Shown: positions 51,577-60,169 of the stretch, one piece after another
How positions within the stretch are numbered: the first letter of the stretch is position 1
Layout: each line of letters starts with the position of its first letter
Source: Ga0077555 sp964500805
GTDB lineage: Bacteria; Pseudomonadota; Alphaproteobacteria; Rhizobiales; Hyphomicrobiaceae
DNA: 64,000 bases
Direction: 5' to 3'
Assembly: GCA_964500805.1 (NCBI GenBank)
Contig: CAZCQH010000027.1
Location: forward strand, 1 to 64,000
Notes under the pieces: model-generated
Told to the model about the DNA's origin: nothing
The model's database searches: none
The model's input: the letters and a program-made list of their open reading frames with translations, nothing else
Position numbers and translations under genes: made by a program

Positions 51577-52689
51577 TCAGAACGCTTGCAACGAATCGGT
51601 GAATGGCAATTTCAGCGCTTCCGCTACTGCCGGGTGCGTGATCTTGCCGGCGTGCACATTGAGGCCGTTGCGCAGGTGCGGATCCTCGGCAAGCGCTTTC
51701 TTCGGGCCCTTGTCGGCGATCGCCAGCATGAACGGCAGCGTCGCATTGTTGAGCGCAAACGTGGATGTACGCGCCACTGCGCCGGGCATGTTGGCCACGC
51801 AGTAATGCACCACCTCGTCGACGACATACGTGGGACTGGCGTGAGTCGTGGGTTTTGACGTCTCCGCGCAACCACCCTGATCGATGGAGATATCGACGAT
51901 CACCGAACCCCGCGGCATGTCCTTCACGTGCTGGCGCGTGATGAGCCGCGGCGCTGCCGCGCCCGGCACCAGCACGGCGCCGATGACGAGATCGGCGGTG
52001 AGTATTTGCTCCTCCACCGCCTGCCGCGTCGAATAAAGCGTGGTGATCGACGCGCCGAACTGCTGTTTTATGGCATAGAGGCGCTCGACGTTTACGTCGA
52101 GAATTGTAACGTCGGCTTCAAGACCGACGGCCATGTGGGCCGCATTGAAGCCGGCAACGCCTGCTCCGAGCACGACGACTTTCGCTGGCGCCACACCCGC
52201 CACGCCGCCGAGCAGCATGCCGCGTCCGCCTTGCGCGATCTCGAGACAGTGCGCGCCGCATTGCACGGACATGCGCCCCGCGACCTCACTCATCGGTGCA
52301 AGCAACGGCAAACCGCCCCGTGAGCTCGTCACCGTTTCGTAGGCGATTGCCGTTACACCGGACTTCATCAGCGCCGCTGTCTGCTGCGGATCAGGCGCCA
52401 GATGCAGGTACGTAAACAGCGTCTGGTTCTCACGCAGCATTCTGCATTCATTGGGCTGTGGCTCCTTCACCTTCACGATGAGGTCGGCTGTCGCAAAGAT
52501 TTCCTCGGCCGTTTCAATGATCGTCGCGCCGGCGCGCCGATAATCATCGTCGAAAATGCCGATGCGGCCGGCGGCATCGCTCTGGATCATCACCTCGTGA
52601 CCGTGCGCCACGGCTTCACGCACTGAGACCGGTGTCAGGCCGACTCGGTATTCGTGGTTTTTGATCTCCTTCGGGACGCCGATCTTCAT
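51577..52689 (-). CDS. ald: Alanine dehydrogenase
   Basis: This 370-residue enzyme interconverts L-alanine and pyruvate plus ammonia with NAD. It starts MKIGVPKEIKNHEYRVGLTP, the conserved N-terminus, with Lys and Arg of the pyruvate site. The NAD loop VVLGAGVAGFNAAHMAVGLEADVTILD lies near residues 168–194. GGCAETSKPTTHASPTY and GVRHYCVANMPGAVARTST-like segments close the family pattern. It stands alone, in the same orientation as the TauE/SafE gene 75 bp downstream. Confidence 0.96.
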   Translation of the reverse strand: MKIGVPKEIKNHEYRVGLTPVSVREAVAHGHEVMIQSDAAGRIGIFDDDYRRAGATIIETAEEIFATADLIVKVKEPQPNECRMLRENQTLFTYLHLAPDPQQTAALMKSGVTAIAYETVTSSRGGLPLLAPMSEVAGRMSVQCGAHCLEIAQGGRGMLLGGVAGVAPAKVVVLGAGVAGFNAAHMAVGLEADVTILDVNVERLYAIKQQFGASITTLYSTRQAVEEQILTADLVIGAVLVPGAAAPRLITRQHVKDMPRGSVIVDISIDQGGCAETSKPTTHASPTYVVDEVVHYCVANMPGAVARTSTFALNNATLPFMLAIADKGPKKALAEDPHLRNGLNVHAGKITHPAVAEALKLPFTDSLQAF

Positions 52690-52779
52690 GGGGCTCGCCT
52701 CTTGGGTCACGCGGGTGCCGCCCGCCGCGGTAGCGCAGTATGCATCAATCACCGGTCCAGGTCGAAGCGCGACCAAAGC

Positions 52780-53739
52780 TCAACGTGGCGCCGCCGCACG
52801 GCGGAGCCGATCGTTGATGGCGGCGCCGAGACCCGTCTCCGGTATTGGCATCACAGCGATGGATGTCAGTCCGGCACGGTCGAGGGCACGCAGCGCGGCG
52901 AAGAGATTGGCTGCCGCTTCTTTAAGATCGCCGCTGGGGCTCAAATTTATGACAGGGCCCGCGTGCGCCGGAGCGCTGCGGCCGAACGCGATCAGGCCCT
53001 CACCTGGGCTTCCCGCCCGTGCGTTGAGACGAAGGCTGGCATTCGGCGCATAATGGCTTTCCAGTTGACCCGGTGCTGAGGGCCTGTCGCCAGCGATAGG
53101 CGCCGTCAATCGCGGCACGGCGCCGACGACCGCTGCGATGGCTTCACCCGTCACCGCGCCAGGACGCAACAGCAGCGGCTCGGGGCCAGACACGTCCAAG
53201 ATTGTCGACTCGATGCCTGCGTCGGCGGGACCACCGTCGAGAATCATTGCGACGCTGTCGCCGAGGTCGAACCAGACATGCTCCGCCCGTGTCGCGCTCA
53301 CATGACCTGAGCGATTTGCCGATGGCGCTGCAATGGGAATGCCGGCGGCCTTCAGCAAGGTTTCTGCCACTGGATGCGAGGGCACGCGGATCGCAACAGT
53401 GTCGAGACCTGACGTCGTGAGATCCGCAACGGCGCAGCGTTCCCGCTTCTTGACGACCAGTGTCAACGGCCCGGGCCAGAACACCGCGGCGAGCCCGTAG
53501 GCTAGCTCGTTGAGCTCGCCGAGCTGATCGGCTGCCGTGAGGTCAGGAACATGGACGATCAGTGGATTGAATCGTGGCCGTCCCTTGGCCTCGAAAATGC
53601 CCGCGACCGCGAGCCCGTTCGTCGCATCGGCGCCAAGCCCGTAGACCGTCTCCGTCGGGAATGCCACAAGCTTGCCCCGGCGCAGCAGCTGCGCGGCGGT
53701 CATGATCGTTTCAGAGCTTGCGGCGACCGGTTGTGGCAT
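52780..53739 (-). CDS. L-threonylcarbamoyladenylate synthase (Sua5/YwlC type)
   Basis: This 319-residue enzyme makes threonylcarbamoyl-AMP for the t6A37 modification of ANN-decoding tRNAs. The YrdC domain (residues about 12–195) has LLRRGKLVAFPTETVYGLGADA, KGRPRFNPLIVHV, FWPGPLTLVV, and IAAPSANRSGHVSATRAEHV. A C-terminal Sua5 domain follows a linker (PSAPGQLESHYAPNASL). Length is that of Sua5 rather than the short TsaC. The start at 53737–53739 is MPQPVAASSETIMTAAQLL. Confidence 0.94.
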   Translation of the reverse strand: MPQPVAASSETIMTAAQLLRRGKLVAFPTETVYGLGADATNGLAVAGIFEAKGRPRFNPLIVHVPDLTAADQLGELNELAYGLAAVFWPGPLTLVVKKRERCAVADLTTSGLDTVAIRVPSHPVAETLLKAAGIPIAAPSANRSGHVSATRAEHVWFDLGDSVAMILDGGPADAGIESTILDVSGPEPLLLRPGAVTGEAIAAVVGAVPRLTAPIAGDRPSAPGQLESHYAPNASLRLNARAGSPGEGLIAFGRSAPAHAGPVINLSPSGDLKEAAANLFAALRALDRAGLTSIAVMPIPETGLGAAINDRLRRAAAPR

Positions 53740-54063
53740 GTCTTTTTTCTACTGCCTGTGGGGGGGAGTTCATGTCGTCAGGCCCTGGCAGGCAAAAGCC
53801 CGATGGCCGGCCTTGGCCCTGTTGTCAGGTGAAAAACTCTTCGACGGTCATCTGTCGTATTGCAGTCCGGCTCATCGATTGAACGTCTCAAACAACCATA
53901 GCACATTTCTGCTGCGCTTTCTTACCGAGGGGTCAGGACCATCGCGTGATCCCTCTGAGGTCGGCGATCCTGCTAAAGGTGAAAGTCCAGGTGTTTTAAG
54001 CTCGAGCCGTTCAGCTTATTGTGCGCGACAAACGATCGGCCGAACTCAGAGGGACACAACCCC
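53740..54063. other. Intergenic region between divergent tsaC/Sua5 and acyl-CoA dehydrogenase genes
   Basis: This 324-bp spacer holds the promoters for both genes. A hairpin is formed by gaggggtca (53927–53935) and tgatccctc (53947–53955), a 9-bp stem with one G·U pair and an 11-nt loop. It does not match a riboswitch class I know. GAGGGACACAACCCC just before ATG 54064 supplies the downstream ribosome site. No gene is apparent. Confidence 0.5.
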
Positions 54064-55854
54064 ATGACCTACCAGGCACCCGTAGATGACATCATGTTTG
54101 CGCTCAAGACGGCGGTGGGGCTCGAGGGACTGATTGAGCAAGGCGTCGTCGAAGCGGACGAGGACACGATCCGCGCCGTGCTGGAGGAGGCCGGCAAGTT
54201 CGGATCCGAAGTGCTGGCCCCACTATCGCGGCCGGGCGATGAGACCGGCTCGAAGCTGGTCGATGGAAAGGTGGAAACGCCGGCCGGTTGGAAGGACGCC
54301 TACACCGCTTTTGCCGAAGGTGGATGGGCGTCGCTGGCCGCGCCGGAAAGTCTCGGCGGCCAAGGGCTGCCCGAAGTCGTTTCTATGGCGGCGTGTGAGA
54401 TCTGGAATTCGGCAAACCTCGCTTTCGGGCTCTGCCCGCTGCTGACCCAAGGCGCGATCGACGCCGTGAGCGCGCACGGCAGCGACTATCTGAAATCCAC
54501 CTACCTGCCGAAAATGGCGTCGGGTCAGTGGACCGGCACAATGAACCTGACCGAGCCGCATGCGGGCTCAGATCTCGGATTCCTGCGCTCCAAGGCCGTG
54601 CCGCAGGGCGACGGCACCTACCGCATCACCGGAACCAAGATTTTCATCACCTACGGCGATCACGAGCTGACCGAGAACATCATACATCTCGTGCTGGCCC
54701 GGCTCCCCGATGCGCCTCCCGGCACGCGCGGCATTTCGCTGTTCCTGGTGCCGAAGGTGCTGGTCAATAAGGACGGCTCGCTCGGCGCGCGCAATGATGT
54801 GGTCTGCGCCAGCCTCGAGCACAAGCTCGGCATCCACGCCTCGCCTACGTGCGTGATGAAGTACGGCGAGAAGGGTGATGGCGCCGTCGGGTATCTCGTC
54901 GGAGAGGAGAACCGCGGCCTCAACACCATGTTCATCATGATGAACGCGGCCCGTCTTGCGGTCGGCATTCAAGGCGTCGCTGTCGCCGAGCGCGCAACGC
55001 AGCACGCGATCGCCTACGCGAAAGAGCGCAAGCAGGGCCGCTCGGCGCGCGGCAGAGCGGGGGAGATGAGCCCGATCATCGAGCACGCAGACGTGCGCCG
55101 CAACCTGATGACAATGAAGGCGATGACCCAAGCTGCGCGTGCCATCTGTCTTGTCACCGCGCGCGAACTCGATATCGCGCACCACGCGAAAGACGCCGCG
55201 GCACGCAAGGCAGCGGCTGATCGCGCGGCGCTGCTGACACCGATTGCGAAAGCCTTCTCGACGGACATCGGTTGCGAGGTGGCCTCGATCGGCGTGCAGG
55301 TCCACGGCGGCATGGGCTTTATCGAGGAAACGGGCGCGGCTCAGCATTATCGCGATGCACGCATCCTGCCGATCTATGAAGGCACCAACGGCATCCAGGC
55401 CATCGACCTCGTGACGCGCAAGCTGCCGCTCGAAGGCGGCAAGGTCGTCGAGGCGTACATCGGCGAGCTGCAGAAGACAGCGGACGAGGTCCGCGCATCC
55501 AATCGGCCCGAGTTCGGCAAGATGGGCGAGCGCCTTTCCGCCGCGGTCGACGCGCTCGCGGACTCCTCGCACTGGCTCGGTGGTGCGCTCGCCAGGAGCC
55601 CTGACGGTGCGCTTGCTGGCGCGCAGCCTTATTTGCGGCTGTTCGGACTGGCCGCGGGCGGCACGTATCTCGCTCGCGGGGCTTTGGCGGCGGTGCGGGA
55701 TGGTGCGAGCGCCGATGGAAGTGCCGCGGCCCGTATCGCACTTGCGCGGTTCTTTGCTGAGAATCTGGCGGCGACGGCGCCGGGGCTGCGCGATGCGATA
55801 ATCACCGGCGCCGATTCGGCACTCGTCCTCGAACCCGAGGTGCTCGCTGGGTGA
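54064..55854 (+). CDS. Acyl-CoA dehydrogenase (long form with C-terminal extension)
   Basis: This 596-residue FAD enzyme oxidises acyl-CoA to enoyl-CoA. I chose ATG 54064 (MTYQAPVDDIMFALKTAVGL). Domain order: helical N-domain, beta domain with MNLTEPHAGSDLGFLRSKAV and YRITGTKIFITYGDHELTENIIHLVLARLP, helical C-domain with GIQGVAVAERATQHAIAYAKERKQG and VQVHGGMGFIEETGAAQHYRDARILPIYEGTNGIQAIDLVTRKL, then about 120 extra residues, as in DmdC/FadE5-type dehydrogenases. YEGT contains the catalytic glutamate. Chain length preference is unknown. The downstream hydrolase gene overlaps its stop. Confidence 0.95.
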   Translation: MTYQAPVDDIMFALKTAVGLEGLIEQGVVEADEDTIRAVLEEAGKFGSEVLAPLSRPGDETGSKLVDGKVETPAGWKDAYTAFAEGGWASLAAPESLGGQGLPEVVSMAACEIWNSANLAFGLCPLLTQGAIDAVSAHGSDYLKSTYLPKMASGQWTGTMNLTEPHAGSDLGFLRSKAVPQGDGTYRITGTKIFITYGDHELTENIIHLVLARLPDAPPGTRGISLFLVPKVLVNKDGSLGARNDVVCASLEHKLGIHASPTCVMKYGEKGDGAVGYLVGEENRGLNTMFIMMNAARLAVGIQGVAVAERATQHAIAYAKERKQGRSARGRAGEMSPIIEHADVRRNLMTMKAMTQAARAICLVTARELDIAHHAKDAAARKAAADRAALLTPIAKAFSTDIGCEVASIGVQVHGGMGFIEETGAAQHYRDARILPIYEGTNGIQAIDLVTRKLPLEGGKVVEAYIGELQKTADEVRASNRPEFGKMGERLSAAVDALADSSHWLGGALARSPDGALAGAQPYLRLFGLAAGGTYLARGALAAVRDGASADGSAAARIALARFFAENLAATAPGLRDAIITGADSALVLEPEVLAG

Positions 55855-56825
55855 CGGCGGTGTGGCCCGAGCCTGCCGGTTGGCGTTGGCGCGACCGTCT
55901 GCTCTATGCGAGCCTCTGGGCGGTCACCTTTCCGACGCTTGTTGGGATGCTGGCGTTCGCACGGCCGGAGTGGGACCCAATCAATCACGGCCGGCCGATA
56001 CTGCTCGCTGCTGCAGCGTCGATACTGCTCGCCGCGCAACTCATGCGCGATCGATTCGCAGTCGGCGTGGCGGTGCTCGCCCTCGGCATAAATGCCCTCT
56101 GGACCGCAAGCGCATTCGAGCCGCCGGCACGCACCGAGGCTCATCGCTTCGCCCAGCCCGATCCGGTCGCGCAGCTGAAGGTCATCACCTTCAACATGTG
56201 GATCCACAATCGTCGCATCGACGATGCGATTCGGTTTTTGCAGCAGGAGCAGGCCGACCTCGTTCTGCTACTTGAGGTGCCGCGAGCCTATCGTAAGGAG
56301 GTTGAGCAGCGGCTTGGGGACATCTACCCCGCGGTGCACAGCTGTCCGCTGATGCGTGGCTGCGACGGCTTGTTGCTGTCGCGCTACCCTATGCTCCAGG
56401 CCTCTTACCACCAGCGCGATGCCGACCTGCCGCCGTTGGTCTATGCTCGTCTTCAGTTGCCATCGGGCCGCACGATCGACGTTACCGGCACGCACATGTC
56501 GAGACCCAATGCCGTGCGCCGGCAAATGCGCGAGATCGACGGCATGATCGAGTTCCTGAGCACGCGTAGCGGCCCCATGGTTCTGCTCGGCGACTTCAAT
56601 CTGACGCCCTGGTCGTCGCTGCTGGCCCGGCTTGAACGGCGCGCCGGGATGCAACGGCACGCAACGTTTGGAGGGAGTTGGCCTGCGCAAAACTGGTACG
56701 AGTTTCCAGTCTTCATGATCGACCACGTGCTTACATCGCGCGGCGCCGCTTCGGCATCTATCTCGTATGGGCCGCGTCTAGGCTCGGACCATTTGCCGGT
56801 TATCGCGCGATTGACGCTGCAGTGA
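55851..56825 (+). CDS. Membrane-anchored endonuclease/exonuclease/phosphatase (EEP) family protein
   Basis: This 324-residue protein starts at GTG 55851, overlapping the upstream stop (GTGA). Three hydrophobic helices (about residues 18–100) precede an EEP domain with the metal and active-site motifs KVITFNMWIHNRRIDDA, LVLLLEVPRAY, GTHMSRPN, VLLGDFNLTPWSS and GSDHLPVIARL. EEP domains hydrolyse phosphodiester bonds in DNA, lipids or inositides; the membrane anchor suggests a periplasmic substrate. Its co-transcription with a dehydrogenase gives no further clue. Confidence 0.87.
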   Translation: MTAVWPEPAGWRWRDRLLYASLWAVTFPTLVGMLAFARPEWDPINHGRPILLAAAASILLAAQLMRDRFAVGVAVLALGINALWTASAFEPPARTEAHRFAQPDPVAQLKVITFNMWIHNRRIDDAIRFLQQEQADLVLLLEVPRAYRKEVEQRLGDIYPAVHSCPLMRGCDGLLLSRYPMLQASYHQRDADLPPLVYARLQLPSGRTIDVTGTHMSRPNAVRRQMREIDGMIEFLSTRSGPMVLLGDFNLTPWSSLLARLERRAGMQRHATFGGSWPAQNWYEFPVFMIDHVLTSRGAASASISYGPRLGSDHLPVIARLTLQ

Positions 56826-56990
56826 GGCCAGAGCCTGCGGAGGCAGCCCCGGCGTCTGAACGAAAGTTGTGACGAAGTACGTGCGGCTCCGGATTTGGCT
56901 CCACATCGCTCGAACAGGCACTTCCTTGACAGCATGGGCTGGATGCTCGACCGTTCTGGGAACATGTCAGAGGTCGCAACGGAGGCCACA

Positions 56991-57875
56991 GTGACGGTCA
57001 AAGTCACCAGAATTCATCCGCTGTTCGTCGGCGAGGTTTCGGAAATCGACATCTCGCAGCCACTCGATGCCGGGACGATCGCAACACTTGAGCGGGCGAT
57101 CGACGAGCACGGCGTGCTGGTATTCCGCAATCAAAGCTTGTCGGACGATCAGCAGATCCAGTTTGCACGGCATTTAGGCGAGCCCGAGCGCTATGTCCTT
57201 TCCTATCGCAAGAACATCAAGCTCCGCCTGTCGAACCCCGAGATGGTCGATGTCTCCAATCTGGACGCCGATACGGGAAAGCCGCAAACCGGCAACTCGC
57301 GACATCGCATGGTCAACCTCGGCAACCGCATGTGGCACGCGGACAGCTCATTCCGGCTCCCCTGCGGCGGGCTTTCGATGCTCTTTGCCCATGCGGTTCC
57401 GCCGGCCGGCGGCGAGACGGAATTTGCCGATACGCGTGCGGCCTATGACGAGCTGCCCGCGGCAACCCGCGCAGCTATTGCGAATCTCGAGGCCGAGCAT
57501 TCGCTCATGCATTCGCGCGAGAAGCTCGGCTTCACAGACTTCGCACCCGAAGAGCGCGCCGCGCTGCCTCCCGTGCGACAGCCGCTGGTTCGAAGCTTCG
57601 GCCGCTCGGGCCGCAAGGCGCTGTACCTTGGCGCCCACGCCTCGCACGTCATTGGCATGCCCGTTCCGGAAGGGCGAATGATGCTTATGGACCTGCTCGA
57701 ACATGCGACGCAGCGCAAGTTCGTCTACCGGCATGCGTGGCGGGTCGGCGACATGGTGCTGTGGAACAACCGCTGTACGCTTCATCGCGGCATGCCGTAC
57801 GACGAAAGTTACGCTCGGGACCTGCGCCGCGTCACGACCAAGGATGATACCGTCGGCCAGTCAGCCGCGGCTTGA
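56991..57875 (+). CDS. TauD/TfdA-family Fe(II)/2-oxoglutarate-dependent dioxygenase
   Basis: This 294-residue oxygenase couples 2-oxoglutarate decarboxylation to hydroxylation of an organic substrate. I chose GTG 56991 (MTVKVTRIHPLFVGEVSEID) because GGAGG lies 6 bp upstream and relatives begin at this point; ATG 56964 is the alternative. The metal triad is HAD in MWHADSSFRLP (about residues 116–118) and the distal His in CTLHRGMPYD near 265, with the following Arg (RDLRRVT) for 2-oxoglutarate. RYVLSYRKN, ADTRAAYDELP and LYLGAHASHVIG are TfdA-like. TfdA cleaves 2,4-D-type ethers; the substrate here is unknown. Confidence 0.9.
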   Translation: MTVKVTRIHPLFVGEVSEIDISQPLDAGTIATLERAIDEHGVLVFRNQSLSDDQQIQFARHLGEPERYVLSYRKNIKLRLSNPEMVDVSNLDADTGKPQTGNSRHRMVNLGNRMWHADSSFRLPCGGLSMLFAHAVPPAGGETEFADTRAAYDELPAATRAAIANLEAEHSLMHSREKLGFTDFAPEERAALPPVRQPLVRSFGRSGRKALYLGAHASHVIGMPVPEGRMMLMDLLEHATQRKFVYRHAWRVGDMVLWNNRCTLHRGMPYDESYARDLRRVTTKDDTVGQSAAA

Positions 57876-57944
57876 GTATCGCATGCATCGGCGAGTTGGT
57901 ACTTGCGCCTCTAGGTGGGGCCTCATTTCGCGCGAAAGGTGACC

Positions 57945-58730
57945 ATGAGTGCTGAAATCAACATTGCGCGGGACGGCGGCGTGCAGGTCATCCGCATCAA
58001 CCGGCCGGACAAGAAGAACGCGCTGACGCGGCCCATGTACGATGCGATGACCACCGCCTTGCAGCAGGGCGAGGCGAGCGACGACGTGGCCGTACACATG
58101 ATCACCGGCACTGGCGGCGTGTTCACGGCCGGCAATGACATTGGCGATTTTGCCAGGCGCGCTACAGACCTCAATGCGGTGAGCGGCGCCTCGGGTTTCA
58201 TCGGCACCCTCCCGCAGCTGAAGAAGCCGTTGGTGGCGGCTGTGGATGGCCTGGCCATCGGGGTCGGCGTGACCATGCTGTTCCATTGCGACCTCGTTTA
58301 TGCGAGCCCGGTGGCGAGCTTCCGCACGCCGTTCTTGGATCTCGGGCTCGTCATGGAGGCGGCCTCGAGCCTGACCGCTCCGCGCATCATGGGGCATCAG
58401 CGGGCATTCGAGCTCCTGTGCCTGGGCGAGGCCTTTTCGGCCGAAGACGGCTATCGGGCGGGGTTCGTCAACAAGGTAGTGCCAGCGGCAAATCTCGAGG
58501 CCGAGGCGATGAAGGCGGCGCAACGGCTGGCGGCCAAGCCTCCCGGCGCACTGGCGGCCGCGCGGCGCTTGCTCAAGGGCACGACCGAGCCGGAAGCTCT
58601 GGCGCGCATGAAGGAGGAGGGCCAGGTGTTCTCGGAGCTCATGCGCTCGCCCGAGGCCAAAGAAGCGTTCGCTGCGTTCCTGGAGAAGCGCAAGCCGGAC
58701 TTTGCCAAGCTGCGCAAGCGGGGTAGCTGA
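57945..58730 (+). CDS. Enoyl-CoA hydratase/isomerase family protein
   Basis: This 261-residue crotonase-fold protein starts MSAEINIARDGGVQVIRINR at ATG 57945 after GAAAGGTGACC. The oxyanion-hole segments are GTGGVFTAGNDIGDFAR near residues 55–71 and AVDGLAIGVGVTMLFHCDLVYAS near 103–125. The region MEAASSLTAPRIMG holds one acidic residue expected for catalysis. The C-terminus RSPEAKEAFAAFLEKRKPDF is typical. It lies 69 bp after the TfdA-like gene, so a shared pathway is possible. Confidence 0.93.
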   Translation: MSAEINIARDGGVQVIRINRPDKKNALTRPMYDAMTTALQQGEASDDVAVHMITGTGGVFTAGNDIGDFARRATDLNAVSGASGFIGTLPQLKKPLVAAVDGLAIGVGVTMLFHCDLVYASPVASFRTPFLDLGLVMEAASSLTAPRIMGHQRAFELLCLGEAFSAEDGYRAGFVNKVVPAANLEAEAMKAAQRLAAKPPGALAAARRLLKGTTEPEALARMKEEGQVFSELMRSPEAKEAFAAFLEKRKPDFAKLRKRGS

Positions 58731-58980
58731 CATTGAGAATGACAGGGAAGGCTCTTACGGAACACAATGCGAGAACCATTCGCCATCCTCGAAGCTGAAG
58801 CCACCTCACCGGCTGATGATCAACCAACTCAACGGGCCCTGTTCGACCGGGGCTTGAAACGCAGTCGAGCGGGCCTTATCCTTTTGGCGGGTCACAGAAA
58901 GGACTCGACGCTCGGCCGATGTTGGTCAACGGCCACCCATTCATGGGTTTGATGGCACACAGAAGGACACTCACCAACCG

Positions 58981-59406
58981 ATGAGAACCGCGACCGGGGC
59001 GGCCCGTCAGGGCGCGCCTCAAGACGATGTCATGCCTGAAGGGCAAGCATCGGAAGTACTGGACTCGGACGCAATCCTCAAGCGCATCTTGGGCTTACTA
59101 GACGAAGCCAAAGCCGAGGAGATCGTCACCATCGACCTCAAGGGTAAATCGTCGATGGGCGACTTCATGGTGATCGCCACCGGCCGGTCGGACCGGCACG
59201 TCGGCGCCATCGCTGATCAGCTTCAGAAAAATCTGAAGGAGATCGGCCAGATGCAGGTCAGGGTCGAGGGTCAGCCCCAGTGCGACTGGGTTCTCATCGA
59301 TACCGGCGACATCATTGTCCACGTCTTCCGGCCCGAGGTTCGCGAGTTCTACAATCTCGAGAAGATGTGGTCGCAGGACCGGGCGCCTGACAGCATTGCG
59401 CACTGA
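58981..59406 (+). CDS. rsfS: Ribosome silencing factor RsfS
   Basis: This 141-residue factor binds the 50S subunit protein uL14 and blocks subunit joining under nutrient stress. LLDEAKAEEIVTIDLKGKSSMGDFMVIATGRSDRHVGAIADQL and DWVLIDTGDIIVHVFRPEVREFYNLEKMW are its signature segments. The N-terminal 25 residues are variable; ATG 59032 is an alternative start. rlmH follows 135 bp later, the usual pair. nadD, normally just upstream, is absent; the 250-bp gap 58731–58980 shows no gene. Confidence 0.95.
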   Translation: MRTATGAARQGAPQDDVMPEGQASEVLDSDAILKRILGLLDEAKAEEIVTIDLKGKSSMGDFMVIATGRSDRHVGAIADQLQKNLKEIGQMQVRVEGQPQCDWVLIDTGDIIVHVFRPEVREFYNLEKMWSQDRAPDSIAH

Positions 59407-59541
59407 ACGCCGTAGCCGGGCGTCGCCGAAGCGGCGCTGCGCATCGTTCCAAAGGTGCCAGGCTGAGGCCGGGCGCCCAAAACTCAAGCTTTGTTCGGTG
59501 CCTGGCTTTGGCTTGGCATTGCGGGCACGGTGGTAGCCGCT

Positions 59542-60021
59542 ATGCGCCTCACTATTGCAGCGATCGGCCGGCTGAAGGACGGCGCTGAGCGCGTGCTGGT
59601 CGACCGCTACGTGAAGCGGTGCGCGTCTGGCAAATCGATTGGCCTCGGCCCGCTCGACGAGATCGAAATCCTTGAAGCCCGCCATCCCCAGACTTCCGAT
59701 CGCCAAGCCGACGAAGCGAAGCGGCTGCTGAAGCAAGTCGCGGAACCCGACTTGATCGTAGCGCTCGACGAGCGCGGCAAAACCTTTTCTAGCGCCGAGT
59801 TCGCCCGCTGGCTTGGCGCGCGCCGCGACGAAGGGCGCCGGCATGCTGCCTTTCTCGTCGGCGGCCCCGACGGTCACGGGCCTGACATCGTCAAGGCCTC
59901 CGCGTTGCGTCTCTCGCTTGGCCCGATGACGCTGCCCCACGGTCTTGCCCGCGCCATCCTCGCTGAGCAACTCTACCGCGCCATCACCATTCTCTCGGGC
60001 CACCCCTACCATCGGGAGTAG
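59542..60021 (+). CDS. rlmH: 23S rRNA (pseudouridine1915-N3)-methyltransferase RlmH
   Basis: This 159-residue SPOUT-knot enzyme methylates pseudouridine 1915 in 23S rRNA. It starts MRLTIAAIGRLKDGAERVLV at ATG 59542. LIVALDERGKTFSSAEFARWL and AAFLVGGPDGHGPDIVKAS form the SAM-binding knot, and the C-terminus ARAILAEQLYRAITILSGHPYHRE is diagnostic. It follows rsfS. Confidence 0.96.
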   Translation: MRLTIAAIGRLKDGAERVLVDRYVKRCASGKSIGLGPLDEIEILEARHPQTSDRQADEAKRLLKQVAEPDLIVALDERGKTFSSAEFARWLGARRDEGRRHAAFLVGGPDGHGPDIVKASALRLSLGPMTLPHGLARAILAEQLYRAITILSGHPYHRE

Positions 60022-60169
60022 CCAATTCTCGACGATATGAGCGTCGCCGCGCGGCATGCCAGAGCTGTCGAAACCGTTGGCCGTTCCGGCGAAAACCCCT
60101 TGATTCAAAGCGTTTGGCCCTGCACCTTGGGCGCGATCCAATTCAGCCCCGGGGAGGCGCGCTAAACGC

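Noticed and set aside
53927..53955. Riboswitch upstream of the acyl-CoA dehydrogenase
   Set aside because: Only one simple hairpin is visible, with no conserved aptamer core of a class I recognise.
58767..58952. 61-residue open frame between the enoyl-CoA hydratase and rsfS genes
   Set aside because: Composition and lack of motifs or ribosome site suggest chance; nothing links it to nadD, which is expected here.
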